Shown here piece after piece: positions 1-8,285 of a DNA stretch of 64,000 nucleotides (position 1 is its first letter; every line of letters begins with the position of its first letter). This DNA comes from Thalassospira sp. Its GTDB lineage: Bacteria > Pseudomonadota > Alphaproteobacteria > Rhodospirillales > Thalassospiraceae. The notes below the pieces were generated by a model. The model made no database searches. It saw nothing but the letters and a program-made list of their open reading frames with translations, and was not told the origin of the DNA. The translations under genes were made by a program, and so were the position numbers. The stretch is from NCBI RefSeq assembly GCF_030690045.1, contig NZ_JAUYHK010000011.1, forward strand, positions 496,001 to 560,000. Reading direction: 5' to 3'.

Positions 1-76
1 GACTTTTCCACCTGCCGGTCGTGATCCTGCGGGGTCGCCTTTCGATCTGTCTGTCAATGTATCGCTGCATCATCAT
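1..76 (-). CDS. 5' end of an unidentified gene, cut by the left edge
   Basis: On the minus strand an open frame starts at an ATG at 76 (followed by two more ATGs) and stays open to base 1, giving about 25 codons. The peptide is rich in arginine (MMMQRYIDRQIERRPRR at its start). A good ribosome binding site, AGAGG, lies six bases before the first ATG. The product cannot be recognised from so little. An intrinsic-terminator hairpin lies only about 25 bases upstream of the start, so transcription into this gene may be attenuated. It could also be a chance frame; the ribosome binding site is the main support. Confidence 0.4.
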   Translation of the reverse strand, partial: MMMQRYIDRQIERRPRRITTGRWKS

Positions 77-100
77 TTCTTTCCTCTGGCCCAAACGCAA

Positions 101-131
101 AAACCCGCAAAGCATAAGGCTTTGCGGGTTT
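101..131 (-). terminator. Intrinsic terminator or attenuator hairpin
   Basis: Perfect 13-base inverted repeat: arms 101-113 and 119-131 around a 5-base loop (AAACCCGCAAAGC and its complement). Read on the minus strand the second arm runs into TTTTTGCGTTT, the usual terminator tail; the plus-strand reading has only three T's. No minus-strand gene ends just before it; instead it lies in the presumed leader of the gene starting at 76, which suggests attenuation. Confidence 0.65.
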
Positions 132-271
132 CGGTCCGGGCGGATTTATCCCCTTGACTTTTCTGTTATGCCACAGTGAAAAGAACAAAGCAAGAATTTT
201 TTCAAAAAATCTGAAAAAACTTTGTATGTGTGCCGCCGCTCGATCTAAAATACTTTAAAACCAATAAGTTG

Positions 272-299
272 ACGGGCCAAGCATATCCCGGCCCGTTTT
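272..299 (-). terminator. GC-rich hairpin downstream of the HAD phosphatase gene
   Basis: Arms ACGGGCC at 272-278 and GGCCCGT at 290-296. It lies right after the stop codon (302-304) of the minus-strand phosphatase gene, so it probably ends that transcript. The T run (TTTT, 296-299) is on the plus strand, so as a minus-strand terminator it lacks a good U tract. Confidence 0.4.
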
Positions 300-301
300 G
301 C

Positions 302-985
302 CTATCGGTTCAACCAGCCCGCCAGCAGATCATGCAAATGATCATGATCCCGCGCCACATAATGCGCCCCGGCCCCCTGCAAAATTTCCGCCGGGGTCAG
401 GTCAACAAGGCCAATCACGGTTGCCCCCGACGCCACCCCGGCCGTCACCCCCGCCACACTGTCGTCAATCACAACGCAATCTTCAATCGCGACCCCGATC
501 CTTTCCGCTGCCAACAAAAAAACATCCGGGGCGGGTTTGGGATTGGGAACATCCCGCGCCGAACAAATCCGCCCGGCAAAGCGATCATATAACCCAACCT
601 TGCCAAGGGACACTTTCATCTTGTCATGCGGGCCGTTGCTGCCGACCGCCATCGGAATTCCGTTCGCATCAAGCATATCAAGCAGTACCGGCAGGTCGGC
701 AATCGGTTGCAGGTCACGCTCGAACGCGGCAAAAGTCCGGGTGTAACATTCATCCACCCAGCCATCGGGCAGGATCACACCAAATTTCTCGGCGATCGTG
801 GGGGCAACAAGGGCAAGCGTCCCCCCGATGAAAAGATCGTGGGTTTCCCGGGCCGTTACGTTGCATCCGTTCTGGCGCAAAAGATCAACCATAACCTGAT
901 TGGCGAGATTTTCCGTATCAACCAGCACACCGTCGCAATCAAAAATCACACCACGCACTACCGGTTTTACCACTGCAACATCCAT
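302..985 (-). CDS. HAD-superfamily hydrolase (phosphoglycolate phosphatase / phosphoglucomutase-like)
   Basis: A 227-residue HAD phosphatase. The nucleophile motif FDCDGVLVDTE is near residue 15, the second motif is the serine of VGSNGPHDK, the lysine motif is in NPKPAPDVF, and the acidic motif is CVVIDDSVAGV near the C terminus. A helical cap follows motif I, as in subfamily IA enzymes that act on small phosphorylated sugars or phosphoglycolate. The exact substrate cannot be told. I start at the ATG at 985, which has AAGGA eight bases upstream and lies 11 bases past the stop of the Spx-like gene. An upstream ATG at 1021 would overlap that gene by 25 bases. The two genes are likely co-transcribed. 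Confidence 0.85.
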   Translation of the reverse strand: MDVAVVKPVVRGVIFDCDGVLVDTENLANQVMVDLLRQNGCNVTARETHDLFIGGTLALVAPTIAEKFGVILPDGWVDECYTRTFAAFERDLQPIADLPVLLDMLDANGIPMAVGSNGPHDKMKVSLGKVGLYDRFAGRICSARDVPNPKPAPDVFLLAAERIGVAIEDCVVIDDSVAGVTAGVASGATVIGLVDLTPAEILQGAGAHYVARDHDHLHDLLAGWLNR

Positions 986-996
986 TCCGATTTTCC

Positions 997-1353
997 TTAC
1001 AATCCGGCCAGTTTCGACCATTTTCCATCATCCCAACCCACAACCCGCACCGATCCAAAATCCACCACCGGGCGTTTGATCACGGTCGGATTCGCCGCCA
1101 GAACCGCCGCCGCAGCCTGCGCATCCCCCTGCTCCAGCACCGCCTTGTCGGCATCCGACAGGTTCCGGTAACTCGGCCCGCGCCGATTGATCAGAACCGC
1201 CCCGCCAACCTCGTCCAGCCACCCGGCAATCACCGCGGGCGTTATGCCATCGACACGAAAATCATGAAAACGATGCTCCACCCCTTCGGCCTCAAACCAT
1301 TTCAACGCCTTGCGCACCGTGTCGCAGTTTTTGATGCCGTAAATCGTGATCAT
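997..1353 (-). CDS. ArsC/Spx-family thioredoxin-fold protein (YffB-like)
   Basis: A 118-residue protein of the ArsC/Spx/YffB family. It opens with MITIYGIKNCDTVRKA, the thioredoxin-like first strand carrying one cysteine near residue 10 (CDT, not CxxC), and has the family element LINRRGPSYRNL and the late VIKRPVVDF segment with the conserved cis-proline region. Members with a single cysteine are thiol oxidoreductase-like or regulatory; arsenate reduction cannot be claimed because no ars genes are near. A longer frame begins at 1473, but homology starts at the ATG at 1353. It is followed by the HAD phosphatase gene. Confidence 0.85.
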   Translation of the reverse strand: MITIYGIKNCDTVRKALKWFEAEGVEHRFHDFRVDGITPAVIAGWLDEVGGAVLINRRGPSYRNLSDADKAVLEQGDAQAAAAVLAANPTVIKRPVVDFGSVRVVGWDDGKWSKLAGL

Positions 1354-1510
1354 GAACTTTCCTGTATTTGCTTCGTGCTTGCTTCTGCGGGGCAGCCATG
1401 CCGATCCGCTACCGGACGATGTTTGCACACCAGACGAGGAAGATATATAAAGACCCCGCTTTGAAAACGGCAACCCCGTGATAACGAAACAGTTTCAGGA
1501 ACCGCACTAT

Positions 1511-2524
1511 ATGACTGTCAACCGCCGCATTTCCATCGCCCCGATGATGGACTGGACGGACCGGCATGATCGCTATTTTTTGCGGCTGATCAGTCGGCAG
1601 GCGGTGCTTTATACCGAAATGGTGACGACCGGGGCCATCCTGTTTGGCGGGGCGGAACGGCATTTGCGGTTTGATGCCGCCGAACATCCCGTTGCCCTGC
1701 AACTGGGTGGCAGCAACCCCGATGATCTGGCCCGCGCCTGCGATAGTGCCAATCATTTTGCCTATGATGAAATCAACCTGAATTGCGGCTGCCCGTCCGA
1801 CCGGGTGCAAAATGGCGCCTTCGGCGCCTGCCTGATGGCAGAACCGCATACCGTGGCCGATTGCATCCGGGCAATGATCGCCGCAAGCACCGCCCCGGTA
1901 ACGGTAAAAAACCGCATCGGCATTGATGATCAGGAAGATTACCCGTCGTTAAAACGCTTTGTCGAAACCGTGGCCGATGCCGGATGCAAAACCTTTATCA
2001 TCCATGCCCGCAAGGCGTGGCTCAAAGGCCTGTCGCCCAAGGAAAACCGCGAAGTTCCGCCGTTGCGTTATGAGCTGGTCTATCAGTTGAAACAGGAATT
2101 GCCGGAACTTGAAATCATCATCAATGGTGGCATCACAACGCTGGATCAGGCCGAAAACCATCTGCGCCATGTCGATGGTGTGATGATCGGGCGCGAGGCC
2201 TATCACAACCCCTATGTCCTTGCCGATGTGGACCGGCGGTTTTATGGCGATACCGCCCCCCCGCGCAGCCGCCATCAGGTGATAGAAGACATGCTGCCCT
2301 ACATCGAAACGCATCTTGCCGAAGGCCACGGCAATCTGGCCCATGTGACGCGGCATATTCTGGGCCTGTTTCAGGGGATGCGCGGTGCCAAACAATGGCG
2401 GCGGTATCTGAGCGAAAACGCCCATCGCAAGGGGGCCGGGGCCGATGTGGTACGCGAAGCCCTGAACATGATCGACCCCGCCCCGGCAACCGATACAGAG
2501 GACCGGCAGGTTTTAAGCGCATGA
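1511..2524 (+). CDS. dusA: tRNA-dihydrouridine(20/20a) synthase DusA
   Basis: A 337-residue flavoenzyme that uses FMN and NADPH to reduce uridine to dihydrouridine in the tRNA D loop. The N terminus RISIAPMMDWTDRHDRYFLRL is the DusA signature. The catalytic cysteine is in NLNCGCPSDRVQNGAFGAC, and phosphate/FMN-binding segments IINGGI and VMIGREAY follow. The length matches DusA (about 330). I start at the ATG at 1511, which begins MTVNRRISIAPM; an ATG at 1478 is possible but adds non-homologous residues. Its stop overlaps the ATG of the next tRNA-modification gene, so the two are translationally coupled. Confidence 0.93.
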   Translation: MTVNRRISIAPMMDWTDRHDRYFLRLISRQAVLYTEMVTTGAILFGGAERHLRFDAAEHPVALQLGGSNPDDLARACDSANHFAYDEINLNCGCPSDRVQNGAFGACLMAEPHTVADCIRAMIAASTAPVTVKNRIGIDDQEDYPSLKRFVETVADAGCKTFIIHARKAWLKGLSPKENREVPPLRYELVYQLKQELPELEIIINGGITTLDQAENHLRHVDGVMIGREAYHNPYVLADVDRRFYGDTAPPRSRHQVIEDMLPYIETHLAEGHGNLAHVTRHILGLFQGMRGAKQWRRYLSENAHRKGAGADVVREALNMIDPAPATDTEDRQVLSA

Positions 2525-3840
2525 CGCCAGACCGGCCTGCCCCGCCCGCCCATCCGAGCAAAAAGCCGAAAGACAGGCCGTGGTTTGCTGCCGCACCTGC
2601 CCTTGGCACACAATACGGCGATGTGGCGGTGATTGGCGGCGGCATTGCCGGGGCGGCTTGTGCCGATGCGCTGCAAAGGCGTGGCATCGGGGTGTCGTTG
2701 TTTGAAAAAAATCACGATCTGGCACAGGCAGCATCGGGCAATCCGATTGGCATGCTGGAACCGTATCTGACCGTCAACAACAGCCTTGCCGGACAGTTTT
2801 ACGAGGCCGGATACCGTTTTTCCACCCGCAAGATTGCAGAAATGCATCAGGCAGGCAGGGTCGAAGCCGGTTTTTGCGGGGTTCTGACGCTGGCCGGAAA
2901 CAACCGCGATGCCGAACGGCAAAATGCCCTGATCTCGCGCTTGCCCGCCCTTGATAATCTCGTGCGTCCTGTTAATGCCGACGCGGCCAGCGCGCTGTTT
3001 GGCCTGCCCCTGCCGACCGGCGGGCTGTTTTTTCCCGATGCGGGATGGGTCAATCCGCCGTCCCTGTGCAAGGCATTGTGTCGGGGCGTGGATTATCACC
3101 CGGATACCCATATTACCGGCATTGCCCGCGACGGCGGCGGTGCCATCACCCTGAAGGATACAGCGGGAACAGCGCGGGGCCCGTTCGGCGCGGTGATCCT
3201 TGCCGGGGCGATGGAAACGGCAGATTTTGCGCAAAGCCGGTGGCTGGCGGACTATCTGGTGGCTGTGCGTGGCCAGATTTCCTGTTTTTCCGAACAGGCC
3301 CTTGCATCCGCCCTGCCCGGTGCGCGGATTGACTGTGTGCTCAGCCATGACGGTTATCTGACTCCGGCGCGCGATGGCTGGCATGTTTTTGGCGCGACCT
3401 TTGACCGCGATGATCGCGATACGGCACTGCGCGACGAAGATCATACCGCCAATCTGGCGCAACTGGCCGCCATCCTGCCCGATCTCGCCGCCAAAATGAC
3501 CCCACAAGATTTGACCGGCCGGGCCGCCTTGCGCACCACCACGCCGGATCATTTACCGCTGATTGGTCCGGCCCCGGATTATGATGGTTATCTTGCCGCC
3601 TATCCCGATCTGGACAAAGGGCGGCATTATGCGCGATATCAGGATGCGCCGTACCACAAAGGCGTGTATATCTGTACCGGGTTCGGGGCGCGTGGCATGA
3701 TCGCCGCCCCGCTTGCCGCCGATATCATCGCCAGCCAGATATGTGCCATGCCAGCAACCTTGCCAACACCGGTTCTTGACGCCATCCATCCGGCCCGCTT
3801 TATCATTCGTGGCCTGAAACGCGGAATGATTGCATCATGA
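2521..3840 (+). CDS. FAD-dependent tRNA cmnm5s2U34 oxidoreductase, stand-alone MnmC C-terminal domain
   Basis: A 439-residue FAD protein of the DAO fold that matches the oxidoreductase half of MnmC, which removes the carboxymethyl group at the U34 wobble base of tRNA. The dinucleotide motif VAVIGGGIAGAACADAL is near residue 38, and the GNPIGMLEPYLT segment and the C-terminal GFGARGM with AAPLAADI fit the family. The methyltransferase half of bifunctional MnmC is absent; the protein starts shortly before the FAD motif. It overlaps dusA by four bases (ATGA) and the next MFS gene in the same way, so all three form an operon. A general D-amino-acid-oxidase-like role is the alternative. Confidence 0.8.
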   Translation: MTPDRPAPPAHPSKKPKDRPWFAAAPALGTQYGDVAVIGGGIAGAACADALQRRGIGVSLFEKNHDLAQAASGNPIGMLEPYLTVNNSLAGQFYEAGYRFSTRKIAEMHQAGRVEAGFCGVLTLAGNNRDAERQNALISRLPALDNLVRPVNADAASALFGLPLPTGGLFFPDAGWVNPPSLCKALCRGVDYHPDTHITGIARDGGGAITLKDTAGTARGPFGAVILAGAMETADFAQSRWLADYLVAVRGQISCFSEQALASALPGARIDCVLSHDGYLTPARDGWHVFGATFDRDDRDTALRDEDHTANLAQLAAILPDLAAKMTPQDLTGRAALRTTTPDHLPLIGPAPDYDGYLAAYPDLDKGRHYARYQDAPYHKGVYICTGFGARGMIAAPLAADIIASQICAMPATLPTPVLDAIHPARFIIRGLKRGMIAS

Positions 3841-5024
3841 GCCATCCCGCCGATCCCGATAACCGCACCCATGCCGCCCTGATTCTTGCCCTGTTTTTTG
3901 TCGGGCTGTTTCTGGTGCAGGGGGTGTTTTTGCCCTATTGGCCGGTGTGGTTAAAGGATCAGGGGTTAACTGCCGGTGAAATCGGCATTTTGCTGTCCCT
4001 GCCAAGCTGGATCAGGATTTTTGCCGATCCCCTGATCGGGCAACATGCCGATCAGTCGGGCAATCGTAAAACGCCGATGCTGTGGCTGGCGGGGATTTAT
4101 GTTCTGACTTTTCTGGCCTTTCCGCTGTCAGACAATTTCTGGTTTCTGGCCGGATTGTCGGCGATTGTCGGTTTTACCTTTGCGCCCTTATTGCCCTTGG
4201 GCACCACGATCACGGTGCATGAATGCAAACGCCACAGCCTTGATTATGGCCGGGTGCGGCTTTGGGGATCTTTGGCCTTTATTGCCGCGTCCTATGGCGC
4301 AGGCTGGATTCTGGAAAGTGTCGGCAGCGATATCATCGTCTGGCTGATCTGCCTTGCCGGACTGATCAATTTTGCCATCATCACCCGCATGCCCAACCCG
4401 CAAACCGACCGCCCCCTGCGCCGGGGATCGTCGCTGATTTATCTGCTGCGCAATCCGGTTTTTCTGATTTATCTGGGCTGTATCGGCTTTGCCCAGGCCA
4501 GCCACGGCACTTATTACAGTTTTGCCTCGGTCCATTGGGAAAATGTCGGATTTTCGCATGATATTATCGGCCTGTTCTGGTCGGTGGGTGTGATGGCGGA
4601 AATCCTGCTGTTTGCGGTCGCGGGGAAATATGTCCGCACCTGTCATCCCGGATTGTTGTTTGCGCTGGGGGCAATGGGCGGATTACTGCGCTGGACCGTT
4701 CTGGGCAGTACCGATCAATTCTGGCTGATCTTGCTGGTGCAGCCGCTTCATGCTGCGACCTTTGGCATTACCCACCTTGCCGCCATCAGTTTTATCGCCC
4801 GTGCTGTGCCATCGCAAATGGCAACATCGGCGCAAAGCCTGATGGCAACGCTGTCGATGGGGTTGTTTCTGGGCGGCAGTGTCTGGGCATCCGGGCCGCT
4901 TTATGGTGCGTTCGGATCACATGCCTATTATGCCATGACTGTTTTTTCCGCCATCGCCCTTGGCTTTGCCATCTGGCTTGGTAAAAGCTGGCGCGACGAA
5001 AAACCGATTTTAAGTGCCGGATAG
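3837..5024 (+). CDS. MFS transporter, HcaT / nucleoside-symporter-like
   Basis: A 395-residue inner-membrane carrier with about twelve hydrophobic segments. It resembles the MFS_1-like group that holds 3-phenylpropionate transporter HcaT: FFVGLFLVQGVFLPYWPVWL in segment 1, GEIGILLSLPSWIRIFADPL in segment 2 and the short loop ADQSGNRK (motif A) after it. The substrate is unknown. The ATG overlaps the stop of the preceding oxidoreductase gene by four bases, so it is in the dusA operon, although a role in tRNA modification is not evident. Confidence 0.8.
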   Translation: MSHPADPDNRTHAALILALFFVGLFLVQGVFLPYWPVWLKDQGLTAGEIGILLSLPSWIRIFADPLIGQHADQSGNRKTPMLWLAGIYVLTFLAFPLSDNFWFLAGLSAIVGFTFAPLLPLGTTITVHECKRHSLDYGRVRLWGSLAFIAASYGAGWILESVGSDIIVWLICLAGLINFAIITRMPNPQTDRPLRRGSSLIYLLRNPVFLIYLGCIGFAQASHGTYYSFASVHWENVGFSHDIIGLFWSVGVMAEILLFAVAGKYVRTCHPGLLFALGAMGGLLRWTVLGSTDQFWLILLVQPLHAATFGITHLAAISFIARAVPSQMATSAQSLMATLSMGLFLGGSVWASGPLYGAFGSHAYYAMTVFSAIALGFAIWLGKSWRDEKPILSAG

Positions 5025-5039
5025 ATGTTTGGATAAGTA

Positions 5040-5897
5040 ATGACCCGGATTGCCTTTGCCAAAAAACTGCGCCGCTGGAAACTGGGTCTGCAAACCCTGT
5101 TTGGCCGTAAACCTGCCGGGTATTTCATTCCCTATCGTTATGCCGCCGAAACCGCGCAGGCCGTTGGCCGTCCGTCTTATCCGGCGATTGAAGCCCTTAT
5201 GGATCAGGCGGCCCCTACCATGAAGGCATGGCTTTCCAAAGCCGGGAGCTATCAGGATGTTTTTGCCGGTTTCGATAACGCATCCCCGCCCGATCCGCGC
5301 TGGCAACAATCATGGTTTCCGCGCCTTGATGGCATGATGGCCTATGTCATGACGCGCGAATTTCGCCCCCGGCGGATTGTTGAAATCGGGTCTGGCCATT
5401 CAACCCGGTTTTATTACAAGGCGATCTGCGACGGGGAACTTGAAACCGTTTTTCATGCCATTGATCCAGCCCCCCGCGCCGATATTGCCGCCCTGCCGAT
5501 CACGATTGAGCGCAATATCGTGCAAAAAGCCGATCCGGCAATTTTCAAAACCCTTGCCGGGGCGGATATTCTGTCGATTGACAGCAGCCACATCCTGATG
5601 CCCGGAACCGATGTCGATATGCTGTTTTCATCAGTGATCCCAACCCTGCCCGGCGGCACGATCCTGCACATTCACGACATCACCCTGCCCGATGATTACC
5701 CGGAAATCTGGCATTGGCGCGGTTATAACGAACAACAGGGTGTCGCTGCCCTGCTCGCCGGGGGCGGGTTCGAGGTGCTGTGGTCCAGTCATTATGCCAA
5801 AACCCGTCTGGTGAACCTTTTGGCCGGAAGCATCGCCCCCGCCATTCATTTACCGGACGGTGCCCTTGAAACCAGCCTGTGGCTGCGCCGGAAATAA
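5040..5897 (+). CDS. Class I SAM-dependent methyltransferase-like protein
   Basis: A 285-residue protein with a Rossmann methyltransferase core. Motif I is RIVEIGSGHSTRFYY near residue 115; an acidic residue follows in FHAIDPAPRADI, and ADILSIDSSHIL and GGTILHIHDITLPDDYPE look like motifs II and III of the Methyltransferase_24 group. The histidine-rich HIHDI segment is often seen in cephalosporin-hydroxylase- or polysaccharide-linked members. The N terminus is basic and amphipathic (KKLRRWKLGLQTLFGRK). The gene follows the MFS gene after 15 bases. The substrate cannot be deduced. Confidence 0.7.
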   Translation: MTRIAFAKKLRRWKLGLQTLFGRKPAGYFIPYRYAAETAQAVGRPSYPAIEALMDQAAPTMKAWLSKAGSYQDVFAGFDNASPPDPRWQQSWFPRLDGMMAYVMTREFRPRRIVEIGSGHSTRFYYKAICDGELETVFHAIDPAPRADIAALPITIERNIVQKADPAIFKTLAGADILSIDSSHILMPGTDVDMLFSSVIPTLPGGTILHIHDITLPDDYPEIWHWRGYNEQQGVAALLAGGGFEVLWSSHYAKTRLVNLLAGSIAPAIHLPDGALETSLWLRRK

Positions 5898-5932
5898 CAC
5901 CGTATCACCGTCGTTTATTTGGGATTTTCCGG

Positions 5933-7111
5933 ATGTCACAAACTACCCCTGCGGGGATTGGCCGCGGCCTCACCTTTGTCATGGCGATTGCTGCCGGGCT
6001 TGCGGTTGCCAATATCTATTACAATCAGCCGATGCTGGGCATCATCATGGCCGATTTCAGCCAAAGCAATGTGGCCGGCCTGATCCCGACGGCAACGCAG
6101 CTTGGCTATGCCATTGGCCTGTTTTTACTGGTACCGCTGGGCGATCTGTTTGACCGGCGCAAACTGATTGTCGGACAATTTTTGCTATTGGCTGTTGTCC
6201 TTCTGATCGAAGGAGCCGCCCCAAATGCCGTCATTCTGTTTGCCGTATCGCTTCTGGTCGGGGCCGGGGCAACAGTCGCGCAACAGATCCTGCCCTTTGC
6301 CGCCACTCTTTCCCGCCCCGAAAGCAGAGGTAAAACCATCGGCACGGTGATGGCGGGTTTGCTTTGTGGCATTTTGCTGAGCCGCACCCTGGCCGGGTTT
6401 ATTTCTACCCATCTGGGCTGGCGCGAAATGTTCTGGATTTCCGCCCCGGTTGCGATCATGGCCGCCATTCTGATGGCGGTGATGCTGCCTCGCGACAAAC
6501 CGAAAACCGCCATCGGCTATGGCGAGGCATTGTTATCGGTATTACAGCTTTGCCGTGATCAGGCAGCCTTGCGCCGCGCCACCCTGACGCAAGCCGCCTT
6601 GTTCGGATCCTTTTCGGCATTCTGGACGATTCTGGCCCTGCATCTGCAAAGTCCAGCCTATGGGCTTGGTGCCGATATTGCCGGGATGTTTGGCGTTCTG
6701 GGGGCGGTTGGCGTTCTGGCAGCCCCCCTTTCGGGCAGGCTGGCCGATCGTTATGGCCCGACCCGCGTGGTGGTTGTCGGCGTTGTCGTCAGCATTGCGG
6801 CATGGCTGGTGTTTGTGGGATGGGGCGCGTTACCGGGCCTTGCGCTGGGCGTTCTGGTGTTTGATTTCGGTCTGAACTTTGCGATGATTTCCAATCAACA
6901 CCTGATTTTCGGGCTTGTGCCCGAGGCCCGCAACCGCATCAACACCGTCTATATGACCGGCATGTTTCTGGGCGGCTCCTTCGGATCAGCCGGGGCCAAT
7001 TTTTCCTGGAATCACGGCGGATGGCCTATGGTTTGCGGGTTTGGCCTTACCCTTTGCGCACTGGCCCTGATCCCGTCCCTGCGCCAGATGGCGCGTTACA
7101 AGACGGCTTAA
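5933..7111 (+). CDS. MFS transporter, drug/sugar-efflux type
   Basis: A 392-residue carrier with twelve predicted membrane segments. NIYYNQPMLGIIMADF in segment 1 and the motif-A loop LGDLFDRRKLIV after segment 2 place it with the YgaY/YwfA-type putative efflux proteins. A second motif-A-like loop, LSGRLADRYGPTR, begins the second half. The start at 5933 follows the methyltransferase stop by 35 bases. The gene converges on the oppC-like gene with one base between the two stop codons and no terminator, so the transcripts probably overlap. Confidence 0.8.
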   Translation: MSQTTPAGIGRGLTFVMAIAAGLAVANIYYNQPMLGIIMADFSQSNVAGLIPTATQLGYAIGLFLLVPLGDLFDRRKLIVGQFLLLAVVLLIEGAAPNAVILFAVSLLVGAGATVAQQILPFAATLSRPESRGKTIGTVMAGLLCGILLSRTLAGFISTHLGWREMFWISAPVAIMAAILMAVMLPRDKPKTAIGYGEALLSVLQLCRDQAALRRATLTQAALFGSFSAFWTILALHLQSPAYGLGADIAGMFGVLGAVGVLAAPLSGRLADRYGPTRVVVVGVVVSIAAWLVFVGWGALPGLALGVLVFDFGLNFAMISNQHLIFGLVPEARNRINTVYMTGMFLGGSFGSAGANFSWNHGGWPMVCGFGLTLCALALIPSLRQMARYKTA

Positions 7112-7112
7112 A

Positions 7113-8285
7113 TCAATTCTTGTACGGGTCGGCCGCATCGCGCAAGCCATCACCCAAAAAGTTGAACGCCAGCACAACAATGATCACCGGAACAACCGGG
7201 ATCATCAGCCACGGATACACGGCAACTGCATTGATGTTTTGTGCCTCGTTCAACAAAACACCCCAACTGGTAATCGGGGCGCGCAGTCCCAGCCCCAGGA
7301 AACTCAGCGCCGTTTCGCCCAAAATCATATTGGGGATCGACAACGTAACCGATGCGATCAGGTGGCTGGCGAAATTTGGCAATAAATGGCGGGCGATGAT
7401 GCGTTTGGGCTTGGCCCCCATCAGGCGTGCCGCCAGCGCATAATCTTCTTCGCGCAGCGCCAGCAATTTGGACCGCACCGCCCGCGCCAGCCCGGTCCAG
7501 TCAATCAGGCCCAGAATGATGGTAATCCCGAAATAGATCAAAATCGGGCTCCATGTTACCGGCAAAGCCGCCGATAGAGCCATCCAGAGCGGAATTTCAG
7601 GTAAGGAGCGGATCACCTCGATCAAACGTTGCGCCACGGAATCGACCCAACCGCCAAAATACCCCGCCGCCCCACCAATCAACACGCCCAGAACAAAACT
7701 GACAGCAATGCCCATCAACCCGATGGTCAGGGAAATTCGTGCGCCATAAATCATCCGTGACAAAACATCCCGGCCCAGCCGGTCGGTGCCGAACACAAAC
7801 ATCGTGCCACCTTCCGCCGGACAGACCAGATGCAAACTGGCCTCAAACAGACCCCAGAAACGGTATGGATCACCCGAACAGAAAAAGCGCAGCCGGTCGA
7901 TTTTCTGGGGATCGTCGATATAGGTCGGTTTGAGAGTTTCCATATCCACCGAAAAATCGGTGCCATAGGTAAACGGCCCGATAAACGATCCGTCATGGAA
8001 CAAATGGATCGATTGTGGCGGATGATGGATAAAATCACTGTTACGGGTTTCCTGCGCATAGGGCGACAGAAATTCAACAAACAGGATCGACACATACATC
8101 ACCAGCAGAATCAGTCCCGACACCACCGCAAGCCGGTGGCGTTTCAACCGCCACCAGATCAGTTTCCATTGCGAGGCCAGAAAGTATTTTTCCTGTTCCG
8201 GCGTCAGTTCTTCCTTGTCCCACGGGTCAAAGGGCTGTGTATCGACGAAATGGTCGTTATTGGCGTTTTGGGTCTCACGGCTCAT
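7113..8285 (-). CDS. Peptide-type ABC transporter permease (OppC/DppC family)
   Basis: A 390-residue inner-membrane permease. A cytoplasmic N-terminal region (PWDKEELTPEQEKYFLASQW) precedes the first membrane segment. A large periplasmic stretch of about 100 residues follows, then the conserved GTDRLGRDVLSRMIYGARISL and the EAA loop LMGAKPKRIIARHLLPN that docks to the ATPase. Five further membrane segments are visible. It overlaps the partner permease by four bases and ends the ABC operon. The expected substrate is an oligopeptide or similar solute. Confidence 0.88.
   Translation of the reverse strand: MSRETQNANNDHFVDTQPFDPWDKEELTPEQEKYFLASQWKLIWWRLKRHRLAVVSGLILLVMYVSILFVEFLSPYAQETRNSDFIHHPPQSIHLFHDGSFIGPFTYGTDFSVDMETLKPTYIDDPQKIDRLRFFCSGDPYRFWGLFEASLHLVCPAEGGTMFVFGTDRLGRDVLSRMIYGARISLTIGLMGIAVSFVLGVLIGGAAGYFGGWVDSVAQRLIEVIRSLPEIPLWMALSAALPVTWSPILIYFGITIILGLIDWTGLARAVRSKLLALREEDYALAARLMGAKPKRIIARHLLPNFASHLIASVTLSIPNMILGETALSFLGLGLRAPITSWGVLLNEAQNINAVAVYPWLMIPVVPVIIVVLAFNFLGDGLRDAADPYKN

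Noticed and set aside
997..1353. Arsenate reductase
   Set aside because: The single-cysteine CDT motif and short length fit the YffB/Spx side of the family, and there are no other arsenic genes.
2371..3552. Minus-strand frame of 393 codons opposite the MnmC-like gene
   Set aside because: Shadow of a gene with clear FAD-binding and family motifs.
5040..5897. Methyltransferase after the MFS gene as the missing MnmD partner of the MnmC-like protein
   Set aside because: Its motifs are of the Methyltransferase_24 type, not of the MnmC/MnmD methyltransferase, and its gene is not translationally coupled.
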